In this document: in pieces, positions 19,157 to 26,529 of the stretch
Layout of the letters: each line of letters begins with the position of its first letter
Numbering within the stretch: position 1 is the stretch's first letter
Translations under genes and position numbers: made by a program
Origin: Deltaproteobacteria bacterium
Lineage (GTDB): Bacteria; Myxococcota_A; Polyangia; Haliangiales; Haliangiaceae
Length of the DNA stretch: 44,056 nt
Assembly: GCA_025353585.1 (NCBI GenBank)
Contig: JANXOM010000191.1
Span: 5,001 to 49,056 of the forward strand
Direction of reading: 5' to 3'
The notes under the pieces: generated by a model
Told to the model about the DNA's origin: nothing
The model's input: only the letters and a program-made list of their open reading frames with translations
The model's database searches: none

Positions 19157-19873
19157 TCACTGGCGCTCGAGCACGCGGTCCGTCGCCCGCGGCGCGAGCG
19201 CGGCCGCCAGCGCCGCCGATACGCCGACCACGCTGCCGTGGATCAGCGCGACGTGCGGCCAGTCCGTGATCCGGCAATGCAGGTGCAGCACGAGGCCGCC
19301 GAGGCACCCGCCGGCCGCGCCGAGGCACGCCGCGATCCACCGCGAGCCCACCGGCAGGGCGCCCCGCAGGAACAGCGCCCCGGCCACGACCGGCACGACG
19401 GCCGTCGCGAGCCCGAGCTCGAGGCAGCTGTGGCCGTGCGGGAAGCGCTCCCAGCCGTACGTCAGGCTCGACGCGCCCGTCGGGTGCGCGAGGCGCCCGA
19501 GCACGACGAACGCGACCGACGACCCGACGGCCGCGGCGGCCGCCCACGGCCAGCGCGGCGTCAGCGTGCCGGGCTGCGGCACGAGCGCGAGGTACGCGGG
19601 CAGGAGGAACCCGAAGAGCCACGCCACGCCCGCCGCCGCGAGCCAGGCCATCGGTAGCTCCGCCAGATCCTGGCGCATCGTCAGCATCCCCAGGAGCGCG
19701 GCGCCGTACACCAGGGACACGCCGACGAGGATCGCGAGCTGGCGCAGCGGCCGGCGCGTCGCCACCGGCGCGAGCTTGCCGAGCTCGGCCTCGAGGAGCG
19801 CCGACAGCCCGGGGGCCAGGGGCGGCGGGGCGGCGGCCAGCGCGTCGAGGCCGCGCGCGGCGTCGTCGCTCAC
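19157..19873 (-). CDS. NrsF-type (DUF1109-like) membrane anti-sigma factor
   Basis: A 238-aa protein with a ~45-residue cytoplasmic N-terminal part ([24 protein letters not shown]) and about six hydrophobic segments (for example [19 protein letters not shown] and [22 protein letters not shown]). The tail [22 protein letters not shown] carries the Cys-containing pattern of the DUF1109/NrsF family. NrsF proteins hold a specific ECF sigma factor at the inner membrane until a stress signal releases it. The ATG overlaps the sigma gene stop by 4 nt (19870-19873), so the two are translationally coupled. The partner sigma is directly upstream, supporting the assignment. The inducing signal cannot be read from sequence. 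Confidence 0.8.
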   Translation of the reverse strand: MSDDAARGLDALAAAPPPLAPGLSALLEAELGKLAPVATRRPLRQLAILVGVSLVYGAALLGMLTMRQDLAELPMAWLAAAGVAWLFGFLLPAYLALVPQPGTLTPRWPWAAAAAVGSSVAFVVLGRLAHPTGASSLTYGWERFPHGHSCLELGLATAVVPVVAGALFLRGALPVGSRWIAACLGAAGGCLGGLVLHLHCRITDWPHVALIHGSVVGVSAALAAALAPRATDRVLERQ

Positions 19874-20445
19874 GCGGCCGCGCCCTTCGCGCCCGGGCGG
19901 CCGAGCGCCTTGCGCAGCGCCTCGTAGCCGCGGTGCGCGCGGACCTTCATGGCGCCGACGGTCGTGCCGGCGATGGCGGCGGCCTCGGCGACCGACTTGC
20001 CGTCGAGCTTCGTGAGCACCACCGCCTCGCGCTGCGCGTCCGGGAGCTCGCCGAGCGCGGCGAGCGCGGCCGCCGTCAGCTCGGGATCGGCGCGCGGCTC
20101 GTCGGCGCGATCGACCGATTCACCGGTGATCGCGGCCGCGACCTCGGGGACGTCGTCACCGGCGGACTGCACGATCGCGCGCTTGCTCCGCCGCGCCTCG
20201 TCGATGAAGGTCCGGTGGGCGATCGAGTAGATCCAGGGCACGGGATCTGCCCCCCGGATGTAGGCGGCCCGGGCGTTGTGCACCTTCAGGAACGTCTGCT
20301 GGAGCAGGTCCTCGGCCAGGGCGCGGCTGCGGGCCATCTTCATCAGATAGCCCAGCAGGCGCGGCGCGACCGCGGCGTACAGCTCGCGAAATGCGTGCGC
20401 GTCGCCGTCGCAATACCTCGCCATGAGCTCCTTGGGCTCGGCCAT
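19870..20445 (-). CDS. ECF RNA polymerase sigma factor
   Basis: A 191-aa extracytoplasmic-function sigma factor. Region 2 is [67 protein letters not shown]. Region 4 is [52 protein letters not shown]. Start ATG 20445 matches the normal ECF N-terminus; the upstream frame (to 20544) has Arg/Pro-rich sequence unlike the family. It overlaps the NrsF-type anti-sigma by 4 nt, and the pair resembles the Caulobacter SigF-NrsF module. Upstream lies GTAACC-N15-CGTA, which resembles promoters used by that ECF group, so autoregulation is likely. It is divergent from the small basic protein gene. Confidence 0.93.
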   Translation of the reverse strand: MAEPKELMARYCDGDAHAFRELYAAVAPRLLGYLMKMARSRALAEDLLQQTFLKVHNARAAYIRGADPVPWIYSIAHRTFIDEARRSKRAIVQSAGDDVPEVAAAITGESVDRADEPRADPELTAAALAALGELPDAQREAVVLTKLDGKSVAEAAAIAGTTVGAMKVRAHRGYEALRKALGRPGAKGAAA

Positions 20446-20460
20446 GCCGCCGATGGCGGG

Positions 20461-20487
20461 TATACGCCCGGGGAGGGGGGTGGTTAC
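20461..20487 (-). promoter_or_regulatory. Candidate ECF-type autoregulated promoter of the sigma/anti-sigma operon
   Basis: On the minus strand GTAACC (20487-20482), a 15-nt spacer and CGTATA (20466-20461) precede ATG 20445. Known from Caulobacter SigF-NrsF: targets carry GTAACC about 16 nt before a CGAA-like -10. Here the -35 is identical and the -10 is close. The overlapping TATACC could instead serve a sigma70 promoter. Confidence 0.5.
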
Positions 20488-20504
20488 AGAGGGCGCGTGG
20501 AGTC

Positions 20505-20533
20505 TTGCACTCGGCGCCCGTTTCCTCGATAAC
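20505..20533 (+). promoter_or_regulatory. Promoter of the small basic protein gene
   Basis: TTGCAC (20505-20510), a 17-nt spacer and GATAAC (20528-20533) precede ATG 20543 by 9 nt. No Shine-Dalgarno sequence is visible, so the leader would be only a few bases long. Confidence 0.45.
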
Positions 20534-20542
20534 CCCCGGACC

Positions 20543-20737
20543 ATGGGTCAGCGAGTCAAGCGCAAGCTCAAGTCACGGCCGAAGTACAAGCGGGTGCGCT
20601 CGCTCAAGGATCGGCGCATGAAGGCGAAGAAGGCGGGCTGGCACAAGCGCGGCCTCGCTCGCAACAAGGCGCGCCGCCAGCAGCGCGGCAAGGCCGGCAC
20701 CCGCAAGACGGGGAAGCCGGGCAAGAAGCGCGGCTAG
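20543..20737 (+). CDS. Small, extremely basic protein (64 aa)
   Basis: Starts [20 protein letters not shown] and has 30 Lys/Arg among 64 residues, with no acidic residue except one Asp. The composition resembles small ribosomal or nucleoid proteins, and nucleic-acid binding is likely. No named family was recognised; it does not match bL34-bL36 or Thx. The short Trp/His segment [15 protein letters not shown] could be a structural centre. The gene has its own promoter and is divergent from the ECF sigma gene across 97 bp. It ends 7 bp from the convergent isomerase-like gene. Codon use matches the neighbourhood. I consider it real because of the promoter match, the lack of stops and the coherent composition. 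Confidence 0.65.
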   Translation: MGQRVKRKLKSRPKYKRVRSLKDRRMKAKKAGWHKRGLARNKARRQQRGKAGTRKTGKPGKKRG

Positions 20738-20744
20738 CTCCGCG

Positions 20745-22013
20745 CTATCCGCCTCGCGGCTGCCAGCCGCCGAGCAGCGCGGTGACGAGCTCGGCGCGGT
20801 CCTGCCCCCACACCAGACGGGGGCTCGGCCCCATCACGACATACGACGGCACGCCGAAGATACCGGCATGCGCCGCTTCCGACGTTACGGCGACGAGCGC
20901 CTGCTTCGCCGAGGGCTCGCGCGTCTCCGCGAGCAGCGCGGCCGGCAGGTCCTCGGCGACGAGGATGGCCGCGAGCGTCGCGTCGTCCTCGAGGTCGCCA
21001 TCGTCGGCCCACAGCGCGTGGGCCAGGGCGCGGGCGAGCGAGAGCTGCGCGGCGGCGCCGTGGGCCGCGGCGAGGAGGATCAGGCGCTGCGCGGTCTGCG
21101 TGCGCTGCGGAAACTTCGACGGCATGCGGAACGGAACGCCGTACCAGCGGGCCCAGCGCTGCATCTCGGCGACGACGTAGCGGCGCTTCGCCTCGGGAAA
21201 GGCGAACAGCGGGACGTCCGCCGTGCCGACGCTGCGGAAGAGGCCACCGAGGAGGATCGGGCGCAGGGTCGGCGAGGGATGGAGGGTGGAGAGCTGGGTG
21301 AGGCCGAGGTAGGAGTACAGGGAGCTGACGTCGAAGTAGAAGAGAAGGTCTCTCGCCTCGGTGGCGTTTGCGTCCACGTTTGCGTTCACGTTTGCGTTTG
21401 CGTTTGCGTTTACGCGCGGATCCCAGCCGCGAGCGATCGCGGCGATCCACGGGAGGCGATCCTGGCCCCAGACGAGGATTTTGCGGTCGCGGAAGTACCA
21501 GGCAGGTGCGCCGAAGATGCCGAGGCTGATCGCCTCGTCGGTGCGCGCGCGGAGATCGTCCTTGGCCAGGTCCGCGGTGGCGATGACTTCGGCGGATCCC
21601 GGGATCGCGTGCAGCACCGACGCCAGGACCGCGTCGGACGTGATGTCGAGGCCGTGGACCCAGTAGGCGGCATAGATCGCCTCGATCGCGGCGGGCCAGT
21701 GGGCTTCGGGCAGCCGGAGCAGCGTGCGCAGCGCGCGGACGGTGCGCATCGGGTGGGCCGCCGGCATGTTCAGCGGCACGCCGAGCCGCTCGGCCCAGCG
21801 CTGCATGTCGCGGAGGTTGTAGGCCGCGCGGACCGGGGAGATCGTCGCCAGCGGGCCGTCGCCCGCGCCGATGCCGCGAAAGACGCCGCCGAGCAGCATC
21901 GGCCGCCACGCGATCGTCACGCCCAGCCGCGCCGCCAGCGCCGGGGCCTGCGTCGATGCGAGGTACGCGTAGGGGCACGAGAAGTCGAACCACAGCTCGA
22001 TCGCGGTTGCCAC
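20745..22013 (-). CDS. Tandem-duplicated DsbA-fold protein, 2-hydroxychromene-2-carboxylate isomerase-like
   Basis: A 422-aa protein made of two homologous thioredoxin-fold domains of the HCCA-isomerase/kappa-GST type. Domain 1 (about 4-200) has LWFDFSCPYAYLAS, RPMLLGGVFR, GIFGAPAWYF (cis-Pro site) and ILVWGQDRL. Domain 2 (about 218-420) has FYFDVSSLYSYLGL, RPILLGGLFRS, GIFGVPSYVV and RLVWGQDRA. Such enzymes are normally single-domain (~200 aa) glutathione-dependent isomerases; S12-like Ser is kept in both halves. The linker is an Asn-Ala/Asn-Val run encoded by hexanucleotide repeats near 21361-21420. Substrate is unknown. GTG 22013 is 6 nt after a -10-like TAGCGT, so it is probably leaderless. 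Confidence 0.85.
   Translation of the reverse strand: MATAIELWFDFSCPYAYLASTQAPALAARLGVTIAWRPMLLGGVFRGIGAGDGPLATISPVRAAYNLRDMQRWAERLGVPLNMPAAHPMRTVRALRTLLRLPEAHWPAAIEAIYAAYWVHGLDITSDAVLASVLHAIPGSAEVIATADLAKDDLRARTDEAISLGIFGAPAWYFRDRKILVWGQDRLPWIAAIARGWDPRVNANANANVNANVDANATEARDLLFYFDVSSLYSYLGLTQLSTLHPSPTLRPILLGGLFRSVGTADVPLFAFPEAKRRYVVAEMQRWARWYGVPFRMPSKFPQRTQTAQRLILLAAAHGAAAQLSLARALAHALWADDGDLEDDATLAAILVAEDLPAALLAETREPSAKQALVAVTSEAAHAGIFGVPSYVVMGPSPRLVWGQDRAELVTALLGGWQPRGG
21367..21413. repeat. Hexanucleotide GTTTGC/GTTTAC tract encoding an Asn-Ala linker
   Basis: A run built from GTTTGC units (GTTTGCGTCCAC, GTTTGCGTTCAC, then GTTTGC repeated) lies inside the isomerase-like gene. Being 6 bp long, unit gain or loss would change linker length without frameshift. 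Confidence 0.75.
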
Positions 22014-22095
22014 CGACTGACGCTACTCGCAGATCTGAGGCTGCCAAAGCACTTCCGCGCCCCACCCGGCGCCGGTAGACTCGGAGGCGCTGAGC

Positions 22096-22371
22096 ATGGC
22101 GAAGTTGGTGGACGGCTTCAAAGACGGGCGTCCCGAGCTCGGCCGCAGGACGTTCCTCGTGCCCGAGAATCACGCCGAGGTTCTGGCGCTGCTCTATCAC
22201 GAGCAGACCGGCATCGTCGGCGGACTCCCCGTCGGGCCCGTGACCACCGACCCGTTCGGCGCGCACGGCATCCGCATGTATCCCGACCAAGATCCCGTCG
22301 TCCTCGAGGAGACGCGGCGCTACTTCGAGAAGCTCGCCGAGCGCTTTTCGAATGACCTGCCGAAGGCGTGA
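22096..22371 (+). CDS. Conserved-looking hypothetical protein, 91 aa
   Basis: Starts MAKLVDGFKDGRPELGRRTFLVPE and has mixed alpha/beta composition with balanced charges. No family is recognised. It contains VLALLYHEQTGIVGGLPVGPVTTDPFG and a helical end (ETRRYFEKLAERFSNDL). It has no signal peptide or membrane segment, so it is cytoplasmic. A GGAGG at 22083-22087, 8 nt before ATG 22096, gives a clear start, unlike many neighbours. A TAGACT at 22076-22081 could be its -10 but would start RNA inside or just past the GGAGG. It lies divergent from the isomerase-like gene (82 bp) and 24 bp before the propeller lipoprotein. Confidence 0.75.
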   Translation: MAKLVDGFKDGRPELGRRTFLVPENHAEVLALLYHEQTGIVGGLPVGPVTTDPFGAHGIRMYPDQDPVVLEETRRYFEKLAERFSNDLPKA

Positions 22372-22376
22372 TCTAG

Positions 22377-22385
22377 TGCTAGCTT
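22377..22385 (+). promoter_or_regulatory. Extended -10 of the propeller lipoprotein gene
   Basis: TGC-TAGCTT ends 10 nt before ATG 22396, giving a predicted leader of about 3-4 nt. Confidence 0.45.
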
Positions 22386-22395
22386 CGCGGCACGG

Positions 22396-23679
22396 ATGTT
22401 GACGAATGGCCGCCGGCTGACGGCGGCGGTGGTGGCGGTTGCAGCGACCGGATGCAGCGGCACGCAGGCCCGCCAGACCGGTTGCAGCAAGGATACGGAT
22501 TGTCGGGCGCCGCGCGTCTGCGAGGCCTCCGCGTGCGTCGAGCCGCGCGCCGCCGCCCCCGCGCTCGCCGACGGTGGACTCGCCCTCGCGCCGCCGCCGG
22601 CCGGCCCGCCCGGGGCGCCGCCGTTCGCGATGTTCGGCGGCGACGCGCGCCACACGGGCCGCCGCGCCGGGCCCGCGCCAGCCAAGGCCCCGAAGGAGAT
22701 CTGGTCCGCCGATGTCGGCGGCGTCGTGGCTGGCTCGCCGACGATCGGCCCCGACGGCACGATCTACGTCGCCTCCCACGACGGCGCGCTCCACGCGATC
22801 GCGCCCGACGGCACGCCGCGCTGGAAGCTCGCGACCGAGGATCGCTCGTGGAGCACGCCCGCCGTCGCCACGGACGGCACCATCTACATCGGCTCCGACG
22901 ACGACCACCTCTACGCGATCACCGCCAACGGCAAGCTCGCGTGGAAGCTCCGCCTCGGCACCTGCGACCCGAAGGGCTTTGGCCCCGAGTCCTCGCGCTG
23001 CGACGTCGACGGCGGCCCCACGATCGGCCCCGACGGCACGATCTACGTCGGCGGCGATGGCGTGCACGCGGTCTGGCCGGATGGCACCCTGCGCTGGAAG
23101 CTCGCGACCGCCGAGCACGTCGCGTCGACGCCCGCGATCGCCCCCGACGGCACCATCTACGCCGGCTGCGAGGACGACGCGCTCTACGCCATCGCGCCCG
23201 ACGGCACGAAGAAGTGGGACGTCCGCACCGGCGACGACGTCGACGCGGCCCCGACGATCGGCGCCGACGGCACGATCTATGTCGGCAGCGATGATCACGC
23301 GCTCTACGCGATCAGCCCCGACGGCAAGATCACGTGGAAGGTCATCACCGGCAGCGACATCCGCGGCGGCGCCGCGCTCGCGGCGGACGGCACGATCTAC
23401 ACCGGCAGCCACGACGGCAAGCTCTACGCGATCGCGCCGAACGGCGCCGTCAAGTGGACCGTCGCGGCCGCCGATCGAATCCAGGGCGCGCCTGGCGTCG
23501 CCGCGAACGGCACCGTCGTGTTCGGCTCGCAGGACGAGCACGTCTACGCCGTCACCCCCGACGGCACCCTCAGCTGGATGCTCCAGCTCCCCGAGGATGT
23601 CGACACCACGCCCGCGATCGCGGCCGACGGCACGTTGTACGTGGCCGGCGACGACGGGCATCTACACGCTTTTCGTTGA
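22396..23679 (+). CDS. PQQ-like beta-propeller repeat lipoprotein
   Basis: A 427-aa exported protein. The signal peptide ends ATGC (C20, lipobox-like). Next comes a small Cys-rich knot (TGCSKDTDCRAPRVCEASACV) and a Pro/Ala linker, then about eight ~40-residue repeats of the form TPAIAPDGTIYVGS-D-LYAI-PDGT-W, starting near PTIGPDGTIYVAS. These are outer-strand/inner-strand blades of a PQQ/BamB-type beta-propeller; the last repeat is short, as when the final blade is closed by the N-terminus. The repeats also show as ~120-bp DNA repeats. The function may be scaffold or binding; no PQQ enzyme active site is seen. It is followed by RNase R after 35 bp. Confidence 0.85.
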   Translation: MLTNGRRLTAAVVAVAATGCSGTQARQTGCSKDTDCRAPRVCEASACVEPRAAAPALADGGLALAPPPAGPPGAPPFAMFGGDARHTGRRAGPAPAKAPKEIWSADVGGVVAGSPTIGPDGTIYVASHDGALHAIAPDGTPRWKLATEDRSWSTPAVATDGTIYIGSDDDHLYAITANGKLAWKLRLGTCDPKGFGPESSRCDVDGGPTIGPDGTIYVGGDGVHAVWPDGTLRWKLATAEHVASTPAIAPDGTIYAGCEDDALYAIAPDGTKKWDVRTGDDVDAAPTIGADGTIYVGSDDHALYAISPDGKITWKVITGSDIRGGAALAADGTIYTGSHDGKLYAIAPNGAVKWTVAAADRIQGAPGVAANGTVVFGSQDEHVYAVTPDGTLSWMLQLPEDVDTTPAIAADGTLYVAGDDGHLHAFR

Positions 23680-23714
23680 CCGCTTCGGTCGACACCAAGA
23701 CACGAAAGAGAAAT

Positions 23715-26393
23715 ATGAGTGGAATCGAACGACAGGGTGTCATCGACATCCTGTCCCGCCTGGTCACCCCGGGCATCAAGCTGACCGCGCTCGCCGACGA
23801 GCTCGGCGCACACAAGCAGGACTACGCGGGGCTCCGCACGTTGCTCGGCGAGCTGGTCGAGGAGGGCGTCGCGCACGTGCTCCCCGGCGGCGCCTTTGCC
23901 ATCGCCCCGATGGGCCGCGGCGGCGATCCGAGCGCGAAGCCGGTGCGCGCCGCGCGCCCCGAGCCGATCAAGATGGCCGCGCGCAAGCCGACGCCGCCGC
24001 CGAAGAACCGGTCGCAGCGCCCCGCCGCGCAGGCCCAGCTGCCGTGGAAGAAACCGCCGCAGACCGGGCCCGCGTCGCCGGTCGGCCGCGACGGCCACGC
24101 CAAGCCGCCCCCGCCCCGCGCCCAGCCGGTGGTGCGCGAGACCTACGACCCCGACACCGGCGAGGTGAAGAAGGAGGACGGCCGCATCATGGGCCGCATC
24201 ACCGTTCACCCGGCGGGCTACGGCTTCGTGGCCACGGACCTGGGCGAGACCGTGTTCGTACCCGCGAAGTACCGCGGACACTCGCTCGATGGCGACCGCG
24301 TCGTCGTCGAGACGTGGCCCGGCGTGAAGGGGACCGAGGGCCGCGTCGAGGAGATCCTCGCGCGCGGACGCGCTCGCCTGACCGGCATCCTGCGCCGGGT
24401 GGGCCGCGCCGTGTACCTCGAGCCCGATGACCCGCGCATCGCGGCGGACTACGGCCGGGTCGGCGTCGACGACGCGCCGAGCGGCAAGGACGGCGACGCG
24501 ATCGTCGTCGAGATCACGCGCTATCCGAACGAGGCGCGCCGCGAGCTCGCGGGCAAGCTGCTCAAGGTCCTCGGCGATCCCGAGGATCCGCGGACGGAGA
24601 TCGAGAAGATCCTCGCGTGCGCCGTGATCCCGGCCGAGTTCCCCGACGACGCGACCAAGCAGGCGCTCGCCACGCCGCAGGAGGTCGGCATGTCCGACCT
24701 CGCCGATCGCCTCGATCTGCGCGACCGCCGCTTCTGTACGATCGATCCCGAGACGGCGCGCGACTTCGACGACGCCCTCTGCATCGAGACCGGTCCGCAC
24801 GGCGGACCGCGCGTGTGGATCGCCGTGGCCGATGTCTCGCACTACGTGCGCTGGCACGACGCCCTCGATCGCGAGGCGGTGGTGCGCGGCGTGTCCGTGT
24901 ACCTGCCGGATCGCGTCATCCCGATGCTGCCGTTCCAGCTGTCGGCGCAGATCTGCTCGCTGAACCCGATGGTCGACCGCTGCGCGATGGTCGTGCGGCT
25001 CGACTACGCGATCGACGGCTCGGTGCTCGACGTCGCGTACGCGGCGGCGGTCATCCGCAGCAAGGGGCGGCTCGACTACCCCGGCGTCGCGGCCGCGCTC
25101 GAGGGCGACTTCCGCGGGCGCCGAGAACAGTATCGCGGCTGGCTCGAGGAGCTCCGGCGCCTCGACGCGCTCGCCCGGGTGCTGCGCTCGCGCCGCCAGG
25201 CCCGCGGCGCGCTGGAGCTCGAGATCCCCGAGCCCAAGGTCGTGCTCGACGCCGATGACCCGCGCCTCGTGCGCGACGTCGTCAAGAGCAAGGGCGACCC
25301 CGCCGTGAAGCGGGCGTACCAGCTCGTCGAGGAGTACATGATCGCGGCGAACGAGGCGGTCGGCGCGCTGTTCAAGAAGCGCAACGCCACGACCGTGTGG
25401 CGCGTCCACGCCCCCCCGGCGCTCGATCGCGTGAAGAAGCTGGCGGACATGATGGGCGCGTACGGCATCACGGTCGACGTCGAGACGGCGACGACGCCGC
25501 TCGGCATGAAGGCCGTGCTCGACCAGATCGCGGGCAAGCCGGGCGCCCAGGCGCTCTCGTTCCTGGTGCTGCGCACGCTGACGCAGGCCGTGTGGGACAC
25601 CGTCCCGATCGGTCACTTCGGCCTCGCGTCGGCGGACTACTTGCACTTCACGTCGCCGATCCGGCGGTACCCGGATCTGCTCGTGCACCGGCTCCTCAAG
25701 CACCAGCTGCAGCGCGACGGCCAGCCGTCGGGCGGCGGCTACGCCGACCCCCCGCCGAGCGGCGTCGAGCTCGCGGGGCTCGCGGCGGCGTCCTCGGCGA
25801 ACGAGCGGCGCGCGATGGAAGCGGAGCGCGAGGCGGTCGCGATGTACCGCGCGTACATGATGCGTGACCAGGTGGGCGTGCGGTTCGACGGCGTGGTCTC
25901 GGCCGTCACGAGCTTCGGCGTGTTCGTGGAGATCGAGGAGCCGTTCGTGGAGGGCCTCATCAAGCTCGAGTCCCTCGGCGACGAGCCGTTCGACTACGAC
26001 GAGATCCACATGCGGCTGTCCGGGCGCCGGACCGGCAAGGCGATCGAGCTCGGAGACAAGGTGACCGTCGAGGTCAACAACGTATCCGTGACGCGGCGCC
26101 GGATCGACTTCACGTTGATCCACGGCGGCACGGCCGGCAAGGCGCCGAAGGTCGAGACCTCGGACCGCGCCACGATCCCGCAGCGGAAGCGGGCGGGGCG
26201 GGAGATCGATCGCGCCCAGCAGGGCCGGGTCGAGCGCGGCGCGGCCCCGCGGGCCGGCGGCGCCCGGAAGGTCACCGTCAGCGCGAGCAGCAGCGCCGGC
26301 AAGCTGCGCCTCGGCGTCTCGCACCGCGGCATCGGCGGCGCCGGCGGCAGCCAGAAGAAGACGCCGGGCGGCGGCGGCAAGAAGAAGAGGTAG
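23715..26393 (+). CDS. rnr: Ribonuclease R (RNB-family 3'-5' exoribonuclease)
   Basis: Processive 3'-to-5' exoribonuclease able to degrade structured RNA. The 892-aa protein starts MSGIERQGVIDILSRL with a winged-helix N-terminus, followed by a Pro/Lys-rich linker (about 85-150). Cold-shock domains begin near GRIMGRITVHPAGYGFVATD. The RNB catalytic core shows IDPETARDFDDALCIE with the metal-binding aspartates, then WIAVADVSHYV, YLPDRVIPMLP, LSAQICSLNP, HFTSPIRRYPDLLVHRLL and the S1 domain near GVRFDGVVSAVTSFGVFVEIEEPFVEGLI. A basic Gly/Lys tail (GGKKKR) ends it. GAAAGAG lies 5 nt before ATG 23715. The upstream frame to 23334 is a shadow of the propeller gene. Confidence 0.96.
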   Translation: MSGIERQGVIDILSRLVTPGIKLTALADELGAHKQDYAGLRTLLGELVEEGVAHVLPGGAFAIAPMGRGGDPSAKPVRAARPEPIKMAARKPTPPPKNRSQRPAAQAQLPWKKPPQTGPASPVGRDGHAKPPPPRAQPVVRETYDPDTGEVKKEDGRIMGRITVHPAGYGFVATDLGETVFVPAKYRGHSLDGDRVVVETWPGVKGTEGRVEEILARGRARLTGILRRVGRAVYLEPDDPRIAADYGRVGVDDAPSGKDGDAIVVEITRYPNEARRELAGKLLKVLGDPEDPRTEIEKILACAVIPAEFPDDATKQALATPQEVGMSDLADRLDLRDRRFCTIDPETARDFDDALCIETGPHGGPRVWIAVADVSHYVRWHDALDREAVVRGVSVYLPDRVIPMLPFQLSAQICSLNPMVDRCAMVVRLDYAIDGSVLDVAYAAAVIRSKGRLDYPGVAAALEGDFRGRREQYRGWLEELRRLDALARVLRSRRQARGALELEIPEPKVVLDADDPRLVRDVVKSKGDPAVKRAYQLVEEYMIAANEAVGALFKKRNATTVWRVHAPPALDRVKKLADMMGAYGITVDVETATTPLGMKAVLDQIAGKPGAQALSFLVLRTLTQAVWDTVPIGHFGLASADYLHFTSPIRRYPDLLVHRLLKHQLQRDGQPSGGGYADPPPSGVELAGLAAASSANERRAMEAEREAVAMYRAYMMRDQVGVRFDGVVSAVTSFGVFVEIEEPFVEGLIKLESLGDEPFDYDEIHMRLSGRRTGKAIELGDKVTVEVNNVSVTRRRIDFTLIHGGTAGKAPKVETSDRATIPQRKRAGREIDRAQQGRVERGAAPRAGGARKVTVSASSSAGKLRLGVSHRGIGGAGGSQKKTPGGGGKKKR

Positions 26394-26407
26394 CGCGGAC
26401 CCGGAGG

Positions 26408-26509
26408 AACCGCCAAGCCGCCACGAGCGCCATGCCGGAGCCAAGTACGGGGGTGAGGATCCCATTCTCTTCCCGGCTCCGGCTGGCGTCCTTGGCGTCC
26501 TTGGCGGTT
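26408..26509. repeat. Palindromic element D (TTGGCGG family) between convergent genes
   Basis: Left arm AACCGCCAAGCCGCCACGAG...CCGGAGCC and right arm GGCTCCGG...CCTTGGCGTCCTTGGCGGTT are imperfect reverse complements of about 35 bp around a ~30-nt loop. It begins 14 bp after the RNase R stop and ends 20 bp before the CheA-hybrid stop. Element E is a second copy with the same arms and a different loop. Confidence 0.9.
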
Positions 26510-26529
26510 GATCCCCGCCGCGTGCACCG

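Noticed and set aside
22076..22095. TAGACT as a -10 making the 22096 gene leaderless
   Set aside because: The gap is 14 nt and a good GGAGG site lies between, so a leadered start is better supported.
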